64,000 nt of DNA from CAVUCH01 sp963763095 (GTDB taxonomy: Bacteria; Acidobacteriota; Vicinamibacteria; Vicinamibacterales; JAENWD01), in NCBI GenBank assembly GCA_963763095.1, contig CAVXNR010000030.1, positions 186,001-250,000 on the forward strand, given 5' to 3'. This document shows, piece after piece, positions 17,663 through 26,060 of the stretch. Position 1 is the stretch's first letter. Each line of letters starts with the position of its first letter. The notes under the pieces are model-generated. The model saw only the letters and a program-made list of their open reading frames with translations, made no database searches and had not been told where the DNA came from. A program made the position numbers and the translations under genes.

Positions 17663-17776
17663 GCAGTGATGTGCCTATCGCCTATCGCATGCGCCTCTTA
17701 CGCCTCCGCGTTCTTGACACGCGGAGCCGCCAGTCCTATAGTCCGCAGACCCCCCGAACAGAGTGGCAAGGGATCC

Positions 17777-18682
17777 ATGGGCCTGAAGTGCGCGCTCCCG
17801 GCAATCGTCGCAGCGTCAATGCTGGCGTGGCCGGCAGCAGCCAGTGCGGGTCAGGAGCCATTCTGGGACTCCAAGCCTCTCAGCTATTGGGTGACCGCGT
17901 TGTCGGCCCAAGACCCCCACCGACGCGTCCACGCCGCATCCTCTTTGGCCGAGCTGGCCATCGCCCAGGGAGGCAGCGCGGTTGCGTCCGCGGTTCCCGG
18001 CCTCGTGCCGAACCTTGCCGACTCCCTCGCCGAGGTGCGTGAGTCGGCGGCACACGCGCTCGAACAGATCGGTGCACCCGCGGCACGCCCGGCCGTGGCC
18101 ACGCTGCTGGGGCTGATGAGTAGCGACACGGCCCCACGGGTGCGGCGCCGTGCCGCACTTGCGCTCGGCCGGATCGATCCCACCGCCGAGGAGGTGATCA
18201 CCGGCGCAGCACGCACCCTCCGTGACGATCAGGACATGTCGGTTCGCGTCTCTGCCGCCGTGCTGCTGATGGCGAGCGGGCGTTCCGCGGGGCGCGTGTC
18301 AAACGCTCTCAGTGCCGCGCTGACCGACGACAGCCACGCCGTGCGCCTCTATTCAGCGGCAGCGCTGGTCAAGACGCCGGAAGGCCACACCGCGTTTCCG
18401 CGATTGCTCGACGTGCTGCAGGACGATGACGCGGCCTTGCGCGCCGAGGCAGTGGGCCTCCTCGTCGACGCTGGTCGCGGGCGCGAAGAAGTGATGCCAG
18501 CACTGGTGCGGGCGCTTGGGGATCCCGATGCCGAGGTGCGCGGCGCGGCGGCGGACGCGCTCGGCTCACTTGGCAAGCCGGCACGTACCGTGCTGCCGGC
18601 CTTGTGGCCGCTACTGCGTGATCCCGACGAAACGGTGCGCGACCGCGCCGTGCGCGCCGTCCGCGCGATCAGGCGCGGATAG
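17777..18682 (+). CDS. Secreted HEAT-repeat protein
   Basis: 301 residues starting at ATG 17777, chosen because it begins a signal peptide (MGLKCALPAIVAASMLAWPA). The longer open frame from 17666 has a non-conserved leader. The mature protein is a run of about seven HEAT/PBS-lyase-type helical repeats, each with the pattern (V/A)R..AA.AL..(L/I)G, for example VRESAAHALEQIG and VRRRAALALGRID. Such solenoids act as protein-binding scaffolds. The 3' end overlaps eda, which is on the other strand, by 14 bases. Partner unknown. Confidence 0.82.
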   Translation: MGLKCALPAIVAASMLAWPAAASAGQEPFWDSKPLSYWVTALSAQDPHRRVHAASSLAELAIAQGGSAVASAVPGLVPNLADSLAEVRESAAHALEQIGAPAARPAVATLLGLMSSDTAPRVRRRAALALGRIDPTAEEVITGAARTLRDDQDMSVRVSAAVLLMASGRSAGRVSNALSAALTDDSHAVRLYSAAALVKTPEGHTAFPRLLDVLQDDDAALRAEAVGLLVDAGRGREEVMPALVRALGDPDAEVRGAAADALGSLGKPARTVLPALWPLLRDPDETVRDRAVRAVRAIRRG

Positions 18683-19355
18683 CCGCGTGCGGCGGATGCG
18701 CCGCGCGAGCACGTTCGAGCGCCTCGACGAATTGCCGCGCCAGCACGGTAATCCTGTCAAAGGCGCCGGCTGCGATCGCGCTCTTCAGCACCAGCTCGCC
18801 CCCCACCCCTACTGCCACGGCGCCCGCCTCGATGAACCCGGCAATCGTGTCCAGATTGACGCCGCCCGTGGGGAGGAGGTCGATCTCGGGAAACGGGCCC
18901 TTCAGCGCCTTCAGGTAACCGGCGCCACCTGCATGGCTCGCCGGGAAGACCTTGACGATGTCGCCCCCGAGACTCCACGCCGAGAACACCTCGGTCGGCG
19001 TCATGGCCCCCGGCAGCACGGCCACCCCGAGCTCCTGTGCGCTCGCGATCACCTCGGGAACGAGGCACGGGCACACGAGGAACTCGGCGCCGGCCTCGAG
19101 CGCACCAACGGCCATCGTTCGATCCGTCACGGTCCCTGCTCCGAGCAGGATGTCCTGGCCGAACCGCGACGCCACCGAGCGAATCGCCAGCAGCGCATCG
19201 GGCACGGTCATCGTGATTTCGATGGTGCGGATGCCGCCCTCGACGAGGGCTTCGGTAACCCGCACAGCGACCTCCGCGGAGTCGGCCCGGATGACTGGTA
19301 CGAGCCCGCCCGTCTTCAAGGTATTGAGAACAAGCGCTTTGGCACGGCGAGTCAT
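18669..19355 (-). CDS. eda: KDPG/KHG aldolase
   Basis: Class I aldolase of the Entner-Doudoroff/hydroxyglutarate type, about 228 residues. It cleaves 2-keto-3-deoxy-6-phosphogluconate to pyruvate and glyceraldehyde 3-phosphate, or acts on related keto acids. Motifs: IEITMTVPDAL (catalytic Glu), GAGTVTD, and KVFPAS with the Schiff-base Lys, plus LLPTGGVN for phosphate binding. The ATG at 19355 follows a GGGAGG site by 6 bases. The open frame to 19442 is not needed. No edd gene is adjacent, so the exact substrate (KDPG, KDPGal or KHG) stays open. Confidence 0.9.
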   Translation of the reverse strand: MTRRAKALVLNTLKTGGLVPVIRADSAEVAVRVTEALVEGGIRTIEITMTVPDALLAIRSVASRFGQDILLGAGTVTDRTMAVGALEAGAEFLVCPCLVPEVIASAQELGVAVLPGAMTPTEVFSAWSLGGDIVKVFPASHAGGAGYLKALKGPFPEIDLLPTGGVNLDTIAGFIEAGAVAVGVGGELVLKSAIAAGAFDRITVLARQFVEALERARAAHPPHAAIRA

Positions 19356-19455
19356 GAGAGGCCTCCCGGTTTGGTGTGCTTCACGGCCGCGTTCACCGAT
19401 TGGCAGAGGGAACCCCGCCCGCCCGGCAATGCGTCTAATCACACGGAGGTTTAAT

Positions 19456-19548
19456 ATGAATCGATTCGATTGGACGTTTTCGGGCAGTGCGGAACTGGTA
19501 GTCGGGGTCGTGCTGGTGCTGATAATCGTGGCCGCCGCGTTCGCCTGA
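19456..19548 (+). CDS. 30-residue single-pass membrane peptide
   Basis: ATG 19456 is preceded by a strong GGAGG (19445-19449) with a 6-base spacer. The product is MNRFDWTFSGSAELV followed by VGVVLVLIIVAAAF, an almost ideal transmembrane helix ending at the stop. It is divergent from eda. Small hydrophobic peptides of this kind are often regulators or type I toxins, but no antisense RNA is evident and no homolog is recognised. The strong ribosome site is the main evidence that it is real. Confidence 0.55.
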   Translation: MNRFDWTFSGSAELVVGVVLVLIIVAAAFA

Positions 19549-19644
19549 CCCGAGGCTCACAGCCTGACTCCCGCCCGACGGCAGCGGACACGGAAAGACC
19601 GTCGGGGCTCATCCCCGCACCCGCAGACCGACTAATGTCCCGGC

Positions 19645-20541
19645 CTACTGCGTCTGTGCGGTCGGTGCCTGGTAACTCTTGCGCGCGCGCGGGTTCATGC
19701 CCGGCTTCTTCACCACGACGTCGAGCTTGTGTACCCGTCCGTCTGTTGCGGGCGAGAAGGCCAATGAGTACTGGCTGTGCAGCTCCTGCGCCACGCGGCT
19801 GAAGGTTGGGCCGAGCTCGTCGGTGCGCTTCAACTCGAAATAGCCGCCACCGGTTTCTTCAGAGAGCTTTCGCAATCCCCGATCGGGTCGCGTGCGAATT
19901 TTTTGCGTGCCGATCACCATGTTGCTCTCGAGGCCGATGGAATAAATCATCACCTCGTCAGTGCGTGCTTTCTCGAGCACGCGACCCATCGAGCTCTTGC
20001 TGAACGTGTCTTCGCCGTCGGTGAACACCAGGATGACTCGCCGCCCTTCCCTGCCTCGCAGCTGTTCGAGCGACGCGTCGATCGCGTCGAAGAGCCGGGT
20101 CGGGTTACCGTAGTCCAGGTCGCGCAGCGAGCCCACCAGCTCGTCTCTGTCCGACGTGAACGTCCCAGCGAACTGAATCTTGTCGTTGAACGCGCCCACG
20201 ACTGCCTGATCGGCGGGCAGCAGCCGGATGACGAACTGCTCGGCGGCCGCGCGCAGGAGATCGAGGCTGCCCGTCATGCTGCCACTGGTATCCAGCATCA
20301 CGACCACCGTAATCGGCTGCACCTCGGCGTCGAAGAGCACGACCGGAGCCGGCTTGCCGTTGTCGAGGATCTCGAAGTCCTCCTTGACGAGGCCGGGGAC
20401 GAGGCGCTTCTCAGCGTCAGTGACAGTGACGAACACCGGCACCAGCTGGGTGCCGGCCTTGAAGGTCGGCTGCTGGGCCGCCACTGTCAGCGTGGCAACC
20501 ACGAGCAGGACCGGAATAGCCAGATATCGAGACCCAGTCAT
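19645..20541 (-). CDS. Secreted VWFA-domain protein, Acidobacteria type
   Basis: About 298 residues from ATG 20541, with signal peptide (YLAIPVLLVVATLTVAAQQ). The N-terminal beta module (VPVFVTVTDAEKRLVPGL, EDFEILDNGKPAPV) and the following von Willebrand A domain match the VWFA-related proteins abundant in Acidobacteria. The MIDAS metal motif is DTSGSM with the later TDGEDT. Likely binds a partner protein at the cell surface. Longer frame to 20619 is not used because the signal peptide starts at MTGSRY. Confidence 0.88.
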   Translation of the reverse strand: MTGSRYLAIPVLLVVATLTVAAQQPTFKAGTQLVPVFVTVTDAEKRLVPGLVKEDFEILDNGKPAPVVLFDAEVQPITVVVMLDTSGSMTGSLDLLRAAAEQFVIRLLPADQAVVGAFNDKIQFAGTFTSDRDELVGSLRDLDYGNPTRLFDAIDASLEQLRGREGRRVILVFTDGEDTFSKSSMGRVLEKARTDEVMIYSIGLESNMVIGTQKIRTRPDRGLRKLSEETGGGYFELKRTDELGPTFSRVAQELHSQYSLAFSPATDGRVHKLDVVVKKPGMNPRARKSYQAPTAQTQ

Positions 20542-20637
20542 CAGTCGAGAGTAACACGGAGGCCCTGAACCCTGGCGGCGGGTGAGAGGCTCCGTCGAGC
20601 GACATGGCCCGGATTGCACCGCTCCCGGGCCGGACTG

Positions 20638-21937
20638 TTACTTCGACTGTTTCTTGCTCCCGGGTTTCTCGCCATCAAGGCCCTCGATCGTCGCAGTTGA
20701 TGGCGGGCGCTCCGTCTGCAGCACTGCGGCTGCGCGCTCCACGTCGCGCATTACGCGCAGGACATTCTGGCCGAGCACCTTCTGGACGTCGCCTTCCGAG
20801 TAGCCCCGCCGCAGCAGCTCAGCAGTCAGTGCGGGATACTTCGAGACGTCCTCGAGACCGGCGGGCGTGGACTGGATCCCATCGAAATCGCTGCCGATGC
20901 CAATGTGATCGATGCCGGCGACCTGCCGCATGTGATCGATGTGATCGGCGACCATCGCCGAGCGTCGCCGGTGGGTCCGGATGCGCCTTGTACCAGGCCT
21001 GCATGGCAGCCTCGACTCTGACCGGATCCTTCGGATGCGCCTTCCGGAGGCGCCGCACCTGCGCAAGCTGCAGCGGGTAGCGGCGGCCTCCCTCCGGCGC
21101 GATGAAGCTCGGGACGAAGGTCACCATTGCGACACCGCCGTTCGCCTTCAGCCGGCTGAGGATCTCATCGGGCACATTTCGCGGATGGTCGCAAATCGCG
21201 CGGGCGGATGAGTGCGAGAAGATGACCGGGGCGCGGGAGACGCGGAGGGCATCCGCCATCGTGTCCGCAGAGACGTGGCTCAGGTCCACGAGCATACCGA
21301 GCCGGTTCATCTCGAGCACCACCTCCTCGCCGAATTTGGAAAGCCCGCCCAGCCGTGGCGTATCGGTCGAGGCATCGGCCCACGGCACATTGTCGCTGTG
21401 CGTCAGGGTCATGTACGCAGCCCCGAGCGCGTGCAGCATCCGCAGCGTGCCGAGGGAATTGTCGATTGCATGGCCCCCTTCCATCCCCACCAACGACGCG
21501 ATCCGGCCCGCCTTGACGATGCGTTCGATGTCGTCGGCGGTGCGCGCCAGCTCGAAGGTATCCGGGTAGCGCGCGACCATGCGGTGCACCACATCGATCT
21601 GTTCCAGCACCGCCCGGATGGCAGCCTCCCCCTGAAGTGACACGGGCACGTACACCGACCAGAATTGTCCGCCGACGCCCCCGGCCCTCAGGCGCGGGAT
21701 GTCGGTCATCGTCCGCGGCTGCGAGCTCCGGATGTCGACGGCCGCGAGGTCGAGCGTGGGCTCTTCCTCGCGTACGGCCCACGCGTAGTCGTTGTGCCCG
21801 TCGATCAGCGGCGCCGCACGAGTGAGCACGCGCGCGCGCTCGAGCAGGTCGTCGGCTGGCGCGGGTTGCCCGGCCGCGGCGACGACTGCGACAGCGGCGA
21901 TCGCCAGGGCGGAGATGGCTGAGAAGAACGTGCTCAT
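20638..21937 (-). CDS. Membrane dipeptidase (M19), frame break near 20957
   Basis: Secreted zinc dipeptidase of the renal dipeptidase family, about 430 residues once rejoined. The first 325 residues start at ATG 21937 with a signal peptide (FSAISALAIAAVAVVAAAG). They hold DGHNDYAW (HxD metal ligands), GMEGGHAID (bridging Glu), DLSHVS and FSHSSAR. After PPATL the frame breaks, and the other frame supplies MVADHIDHMRQVAG, GIGSDFDGI and the C-terminus. It hydrolyses dipeptides, including D-residue forms, in the periplasm. Overlap of the two frames across one conserved helix indicates a single-base error. Confidence 0.85.
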
Positions 21938-22019
21938 CTCCTTCGATTCTATGCGAACGGTGCGTATTACAATCCGCGCAGTCCCCGCGCGAGCAGCACC
22001 TGCGGGCATCCGGAGCCAT

Positions 22020-22442
22020 ATGAATAAACCACCGATGTCGCTTGCGCTCACATGGACCGATGGGCTCGCGTTCCGCGTGGAAGCACCGGAGGCTCGCACC
22101 CTGGTCACCGACGGGGACGGTGAGGGCGGCCTGTCACCGGTGGAGCTGCTCGCAGCGGCCACGGCAGCCTGCATGGGCGTGGATCTCGTGCACATCCTCG
22201 GCAAGGCGCGACAGCCGCTGGAAGGGTTGCGCGTGAGCTTCACCGGCGAACGCGCGCAGACGGAGCCACATCGGTTCACCGCGATTCGCCTCGAGTTCGT
22301 CATCGCGGGCGCTGTCGGTCAGACGCAGGTGGATCGCGCCGTCCAGCTCTCGCGCGACAGGTACTGCTCGGTCTGGAATTCGCTGCGCGAGGACATCACG
22401 CTCGACGTTGTCACGCGCATCACCGCGGGCACCCCGCCCTGA
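22020..22442 (+). CDS. OsmC-family peroxide reductase
   Basis: 140-residue thiol peroxidase-type protein from ATG 22020 (GGAG four bases upstream). Both redox cysteines of the Ohr/OsmC fold are visible: TAACMGVDLVHIL and DRYCSVWNSL. It opens with LTWTDGLAFRVE and has the GLSPVELLAAA helix. Family members reduce organic hydroperoxides; some bind other ligands. Its neighbour upstream is the divergent dipeptidase gene. Confidence 0.88.
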   Translation: MNKPPMSLALTWTDGLAFRVEAPEARTLVTDGDGEGGLSPVELLAAATAACMGVDLVHILGKARQPLEGLRVSFTGERAQTEPHRFTAIRLEFVIAGAVGQTQVDRAVQLSRDRYCSVWNSLREDITLDVVTRITAGTPP

Positions 22443-22465
22443 GCCTCCGAGGCGCCGCGCCGCGC

Positions 22466-23575
22466 ATGCCTCAGAGTGACGTCGAGCGTCCGGCCTCACC
22501 AGCGCGGCACACGTATCTCGACTGGCTCCGGGGAGTCGCCGTCCTCATCATGATCGGCGGGCACACGTTCGACTCCTGGACGTTGCCCGCGGATCGCACG
22601 CAGCCGGTGTACCGCTGGGCAGTGCTGATCTTCGGCATCGGCGGGCCGCTCTTCCTCTTCCTCGCCGGCGTCTCGGTGTCGCTCGCGGCGAGCGGCAGGG
22701 CGGCCAGGCTTCGGAGCGATGCGGCCGCGGCAGCCACCGTGCGGCGCCGCGGGTGGCAGATTTTCCTCTACGCCTTTCTCTTCCGGCTCCAGTCGTTCGT
22801 GCTCAGCCCGGGCTCACCGCCCTGGACGCTGCTGAAGGTCGACATCCTCAACGTCATGGGCCTGTCCATCGTCGCGGCTGCGACGTTGTGGGGTGCGGCA
22901 CGTCGCACGACGGGGCGGGTGCTGGCCCTCGGCGGCGCCACGCTGGCCGTCGCGATGCTCACGCCTCTTCTGCGGGAGGCGCCGATGATGGGTGTCCTGC
23001 CGGACCCACTGGAGTGGTACGTTCGTCCTGTTCAGGGACGCACGAACTTCACGCTGTTTCCCTGGAGCGGGTTCGTCACCGCGGGCGCGCTGGTGGGACT
23101 CGTGCTCCAGCGCGCGCCGGACCCGCAACGGCACCGTCGCGCGATCGCCGGCATTACGCTCGGCGGAGTGCTGCTCGCAGCGGGGGGTTACGCAGCGTCG
23201 TACCTGCCGGCCCTGTACCCGCACGTGAATTTCTGGACGAGCTCTCCGACGTTCTTCCTGCTGCGCACCGGTCTCCTGCTGATCGCCGTCGGTGTTGCCT
23301 GGGCCTGGGCGCAGCGGCCGCGGAGTGCGGACCGCTGGAGTCCGCTCGTGCTCCTCGGCGTGGAATCTCTGTTCGTCTACTGGATCCATGTGGAAATGGT
23401 CTACGGGCTGCTGACATGGCCGTTGCACGGTCGACTGCCGCTACCCTGGACGGTCGTGGCCTTTGCGGCATTCACCGTCCTGATGCTTGGGGCGGTCGTT
23501 CTGAAACGCCGCGCGCAGGCAGCGCGGGGCCGGCAGCCGGCCTACGCCGGCGCGAAAGGCAGTCGCGCCCCGTAA
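22466..23575 (+). CDS. DUF1624 (heparan glucosaminide acetyltransferase-like) membrane protein
   Basis: Polytopic membrane protein of 369 residues, about ten hydrophobic helices. The opening HTYLDWLRGVAVLIMIGGHT is the family signature, with the His thought to act in acyl transfer across the membrane in the human HGSNAT relative. The C-terminus has GVESLFVYWIHVEMVYGLL, similar to acyltransferase 3 proteins. Predicted to acetylate a cell-envelope sugar. It starts 23 bases after the OsmC gene on the same strand, so the two may be co-transcribed. Confidence 0.82.
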   Translation: MPQSDVERPASPARHTYLDWLRGVAVLIMIGGHTFDSWTLPADRTQPVYRWAVLIFGIGGPLFLFLAGVSVSLAASGRAARLRSDAAAAATVRRRGWQIFLYAFLFRLQSFVLSPGSPPWTLLKVDILNVMGLSIVAAATLWGAARRTTGRVLALGGATLAVAMLTPLLREAPMMGVLPDPLEWYVRPVQGRTNFTLFPWSGFVTAGALVGLVLQRAPDPQRHRRAIAGITLGGVLLAAGGYAASYLPALYPHVNFWTSSPTFFLLRTGLLLIAVGVAWAWAQRPRSADRWSPLVLLGVESLFVYWIHVEMVYGLLTWPLHGRLPLPWTVVAFAAFTVLMLGAVVLKRRAQAARGRQPAYAGAKGSRAP

Positions 23576-23712
23576 ATAGCTGCAACGGGAGAGCTTAGGC
23601 CGCATTGCCCGGTACAGGGGACGTCCAGTGACGCAAAAACCATTGAGTCCGGCAGAGGCGGCCATTAGAATCGGCCGGTTTGCGCGCCTTCGCGCGCCCG
23701 TCTGGCAAACCT

Positions 23713-24849
23713 ATGATGAATGTTGCCGCGATCCGGATGCACCAGTTCGGCGTGCAGTTCTACCAGGCAGCGCTGACAGCCAACGACATCGACAAGCTCG
23801 TGCGTTTCGAGGTCCTGCGCTACGGTGACCAGGGACACCAACCGGTGCGTGGCGGACGCCGCGGTGCGGCCGCGCCGAAAATCAACTGGGACCTGCTCGA
23901 GCGTCGCATCGGATCCAACGAGAAGGCGTATCAGCGGCAAATCATCCGCCGCAAGATCGAAGAACTCGTGCAGTACTACGAGCAGTGCCGGCAGGCGCGC
24001 GACCTGCCGTCAATACCTGGCGCCGTGATCATCTCCTGCGACGAGCGCCTGCGCTTCGAGCCGATGGCCGAGAACGTCCCCATGGGGACGCTGAAGGTGC
24101 CAGAGCGCGAGGGCATCCTCCGCGCCATCGACGGGCAGCACCGGCTGCTGGCCCTTCACGCCGCGCTCGACACGTTCGGATCGGATCCGTTCACCGTGCC
24201 CGCCATCATCTTCGACCAGTTGCCCGAAGATCACGTCGTGCAGATGTTCGTCACCATCAACGCCAAGCACACGCGCCTGAATCCGTCCCACCTGGTCTCG
24301 CTCTCCGGACGGCAGCTGTACCGGGACGAGAACCTCGCGGCCGCGCACGACATCGTGCGCGCGCTCAACGAGCGTGACGACTCGCCGCTCTTCAAGAACA
24401 TCAAGCTGCTGGGCGTCGGCAAAGGGAAGGTGGCGCAGGCGCCCCTCGCGCAGGAGCTGAAGAGGCTGTTTGAGTCCGACGCCTTCGGCGGGGGCCGGAA
24501 GGGGAGCGAGTTCCTCGAGGAATCGAAGCGGTTCTACGTGAACTACTTCAAGCAGGTGGCGCTCGTGTTCGGGGCCGCCTGGAACGGCCGCAAGTACAGC
24601 ATCCGGTCGGCGCCGGCGCTGCGTGCGTTCATTCGCGTGGCGCCAGATGTGGTGCGGCGGCTCGATCAGGAGCATGCCGAACGCGCCGATTTCCGTGCCA
24701 TCGGCCGCGTGATTGCGCCGTGGGGCCGGCGAATCGGCGACCTCCGGTTCGAGACCGACGGGGCCTGGAAGGGCACCGGTGCGTCGGTCGAGGGGCTCGC
24801 CCGCGAGCTGCGCCTGGCGTTGCAGTATCCGGAGGGAGCAGCCGTATAG
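23713..24849 (+). CDS. DGQHR-domain (DndB-like) protein
   Basis: About 378 residues with the signature RAIDGQHRLLAL, the DGQHR domain found in DndB and in phage or defence-linked proteins. DndB represses or modulates DNA phosphorothioation. The flanking pattern (FDQLPEDHVVQMFVTINAKH, RLNPSHLVSLSG) is also typical. No dndACDE, restriction or phage gene is adjacent, so this is a solo member of unknown role. The start is uncertain: ATG 23713 or 23716 is preferred over 23680 because homology begins at MHQFGVQFYQA. No clear ribosome site is visible. Confidence 0.75.
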   Translation: MMNVAAIRMHQFGVQFYQAALTANDIDKLVRFEVLRYGDQGHQPVRGGRRGAAAPKINWDLLERRIGSNEKAYQRQIIRRKIEELVQYYEQCRQARDLPSIPGAVIISCDERLRFEPMAENVPMGTLKVPEREGILRAIDGQHRLLALHAALDTFGSDPFTVPAIIFDQLPEDHVVQMFVTINAKHTRLNPSHLVSLSGRQLYRDENLAAAHDIVRALNERDDSPLFKNIKLLGVGKGKVAQAPLAQELKRLFESDAFGGGRKGSEFLEESKRFYVNYFKQVALVFGAAWNGRKYSIRSAPALRAFIRVAPDVVRRLDQEHAERADFRAIGRVIAPWGRRIGDLRFETDGAWKGTGASVEGLARELRLALQYPEGAAV

Positions 24850-25075
24850 TCACCGGCCGCGCGTGTAACTTCGCGCCGGTGTGTAATTCTCGCGTATGGT
24901 TTTGCGCCTTCTGTGAGTGCCGGCACCCGGGACGGTCGCTGTTTGCGGAGCAATTGCGTGGTCCTCCCAAGCACATGCACGGCACGCACATTGCTCTGCT
25001 TTGAGTCGTCGCTGGTCCGAAGATTACGGCAAGGGCGCCGTGATTGTGCTGGGGAGCCGGGCCGGGCGATAGGTC
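24850..25075 (+). other. Intergenic region, possible small RNA upstream of a terminator
   Basis: About 225 bases after the DGQHR gene with no supported protein. It ends in a very strong terminator 230 bases past that gene's stop. A separate short transcript is one explanation for the distance. I could not match it to 6S, SRP or a known riboswitch. Confidence 0.25.
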
Positions 25076-25110
25076 AAAGGGCATCGCGTCAAGCGATGCC
25101 CTTTCCTTTT
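25076..25110 (+). terminator. Strong Rho-independent terminator
   Basis: A perfect 12-base stem: AAAGGGCATCGC (25076-25087), loop GTCAA, GCGATGCCCTTT (25093-25104), followed by CCTTTT. It lies 15 bases before the pxpA start. Confidence 0.85.
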
Positions 25111-25124
25111 GTGGGCGTCCCCGC

Positions 25125-25886
25125 ATGCGCGTCGACCTGAACGCAGACGCGGGCGAGTCGTTCGGCGCATGGGCGCTCGGCGACGATGCAGCGCTCTTCT
25201 CGCACGTCACCTCGGTGAACGTCGCCTGCGGCTTTCACGCGGGTGACCCCTCCGTCATCCGCCGCACGATCCGGCTGGCCGCTGGCAAGGGCGTGCGTAT
25301 CGGTGCGCATCCCGGGTATCCGGATCTCCAGGGCTTCGGCCGTCGCGCCATGGCGCTCACATCCGGCGAGGTCGAAGACCTCGTGCTCTACCAGGTGGCG
25401 GCGCTGCTTGGCATGGCCGCGGCAGAAGGCGTCCGCCTCGCGCACGTGAAACCGCACGGTGCGCTCTACAACCAGGCGGCCAGGGACCCCGCGCTCGCGT
25501 CTGCGATCGCGCGGGCGGTCGCGTCCCTCGACCCCGGCCTCGTGCTCGTGGGCCCCGCAGGCTCTGCGCTGATCCAGGCTGCCGCCGACGCGGGACTGCC
25601 CACCGCCGCCGAGGCGTTCGCGGATCGCGCGTACCTTGCCGACGGCTCCCTGGCGCCACGGCACCTGGCAGGCGCCCTCATTCATGATGTGGATATCGTC
25701 GCCCGCCGTGCGATCTGCATCGTCCGGGACGGCCGAGTGCGCAGTCTCGACGCGGATCGGGATGTTCCGGTGCGTGCCGACACGCTCTGCATTCACGGGG
25801 ACACGCCGGGTGCGCCGGAGCTTGCCCGGACCGTGCGCGCCGCGCTCGAGGGGGCCGGGGTCCGAGTGGCGGCACCTGGGACGTGA
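25125..25886 (+). CDS. pxpA: 5-oxoprolinase subunit A (LamB/YcsF family)
   Basis: 253-residue cytoplasmic protein. With PxpB and PxpC it opens 5-oxoproline to glutamate at the cost of ATP. The family pattern is clear: VDLNADAGESFG at the N-terminus, VNVACGFHAGDP, GAHPGYPD, VKPHGALYN and ADRAY. ATG 25125 begins exactly at the conserved MRVDLNAD, so the longer frame from 25044, which crosses the terminator, is rejected. PxpB and PxpC are not adjacent, which is unusual since the three are normally an operon. Confidence 0.93.
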   Translation: MRVDLNADAGESFGAWALGDDAALFSHVTSVNVACGFHAGDPSVIRRTIRLAAGKGVRIGAHPGYPDLQGFGRRAMALTSGEVEDLVLYQVAALLGMAAAEGVRLAHVKPHGALYNQAARDPALASAIARAVASLDPGLVLVGPAGSALIQAAADAGLPTAAEAFADRAYLADGSLAPRHLAGALIHDVDIVARRAICIVRDGRVRSLDADRDVPVRADTLCIHGDTPGAPELARTVRAALEGAGVRVAAPGT

Positions 25887-25920
25887 GCTTGCGCGGCTGA
25901 GATGACCCCGTCGGTTGAGA

Positions 25921-26038
25921 GGCTAAGGGCTAAGGGCTTAGGGCTAAGGGACCGTTGACCGTCAACCGTCAACCGCTTACCGATAGCCCTTTAGCCTTTA
26001 GCCCTTAGCCTTTAGCCTTTAGCCCTTAGCCCTTAGCC
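25921..26038. repeat. 7-base tandem repeats arranged as a large inverted repeat
   Basis: Left arm: about four units of GGCTAAG. Right arm: about eight units of AGCCCTT or AGCCTTT, its near complement. Between them is a third 7-base repeat, ACCGTCA (about three units, 25953-25975). The whole block could fold into one long hairpin between pxpA and the MFS gene. Confidence 0.85.
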
Positions 26039-26060
26039 GTGAGCAACGGTCAACGAAAAA

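Noticed and set aside
25921..26038. CRISPR array
   Set aside because: The repeats have a 7-base period without spacers, and no cas gene is in the window.
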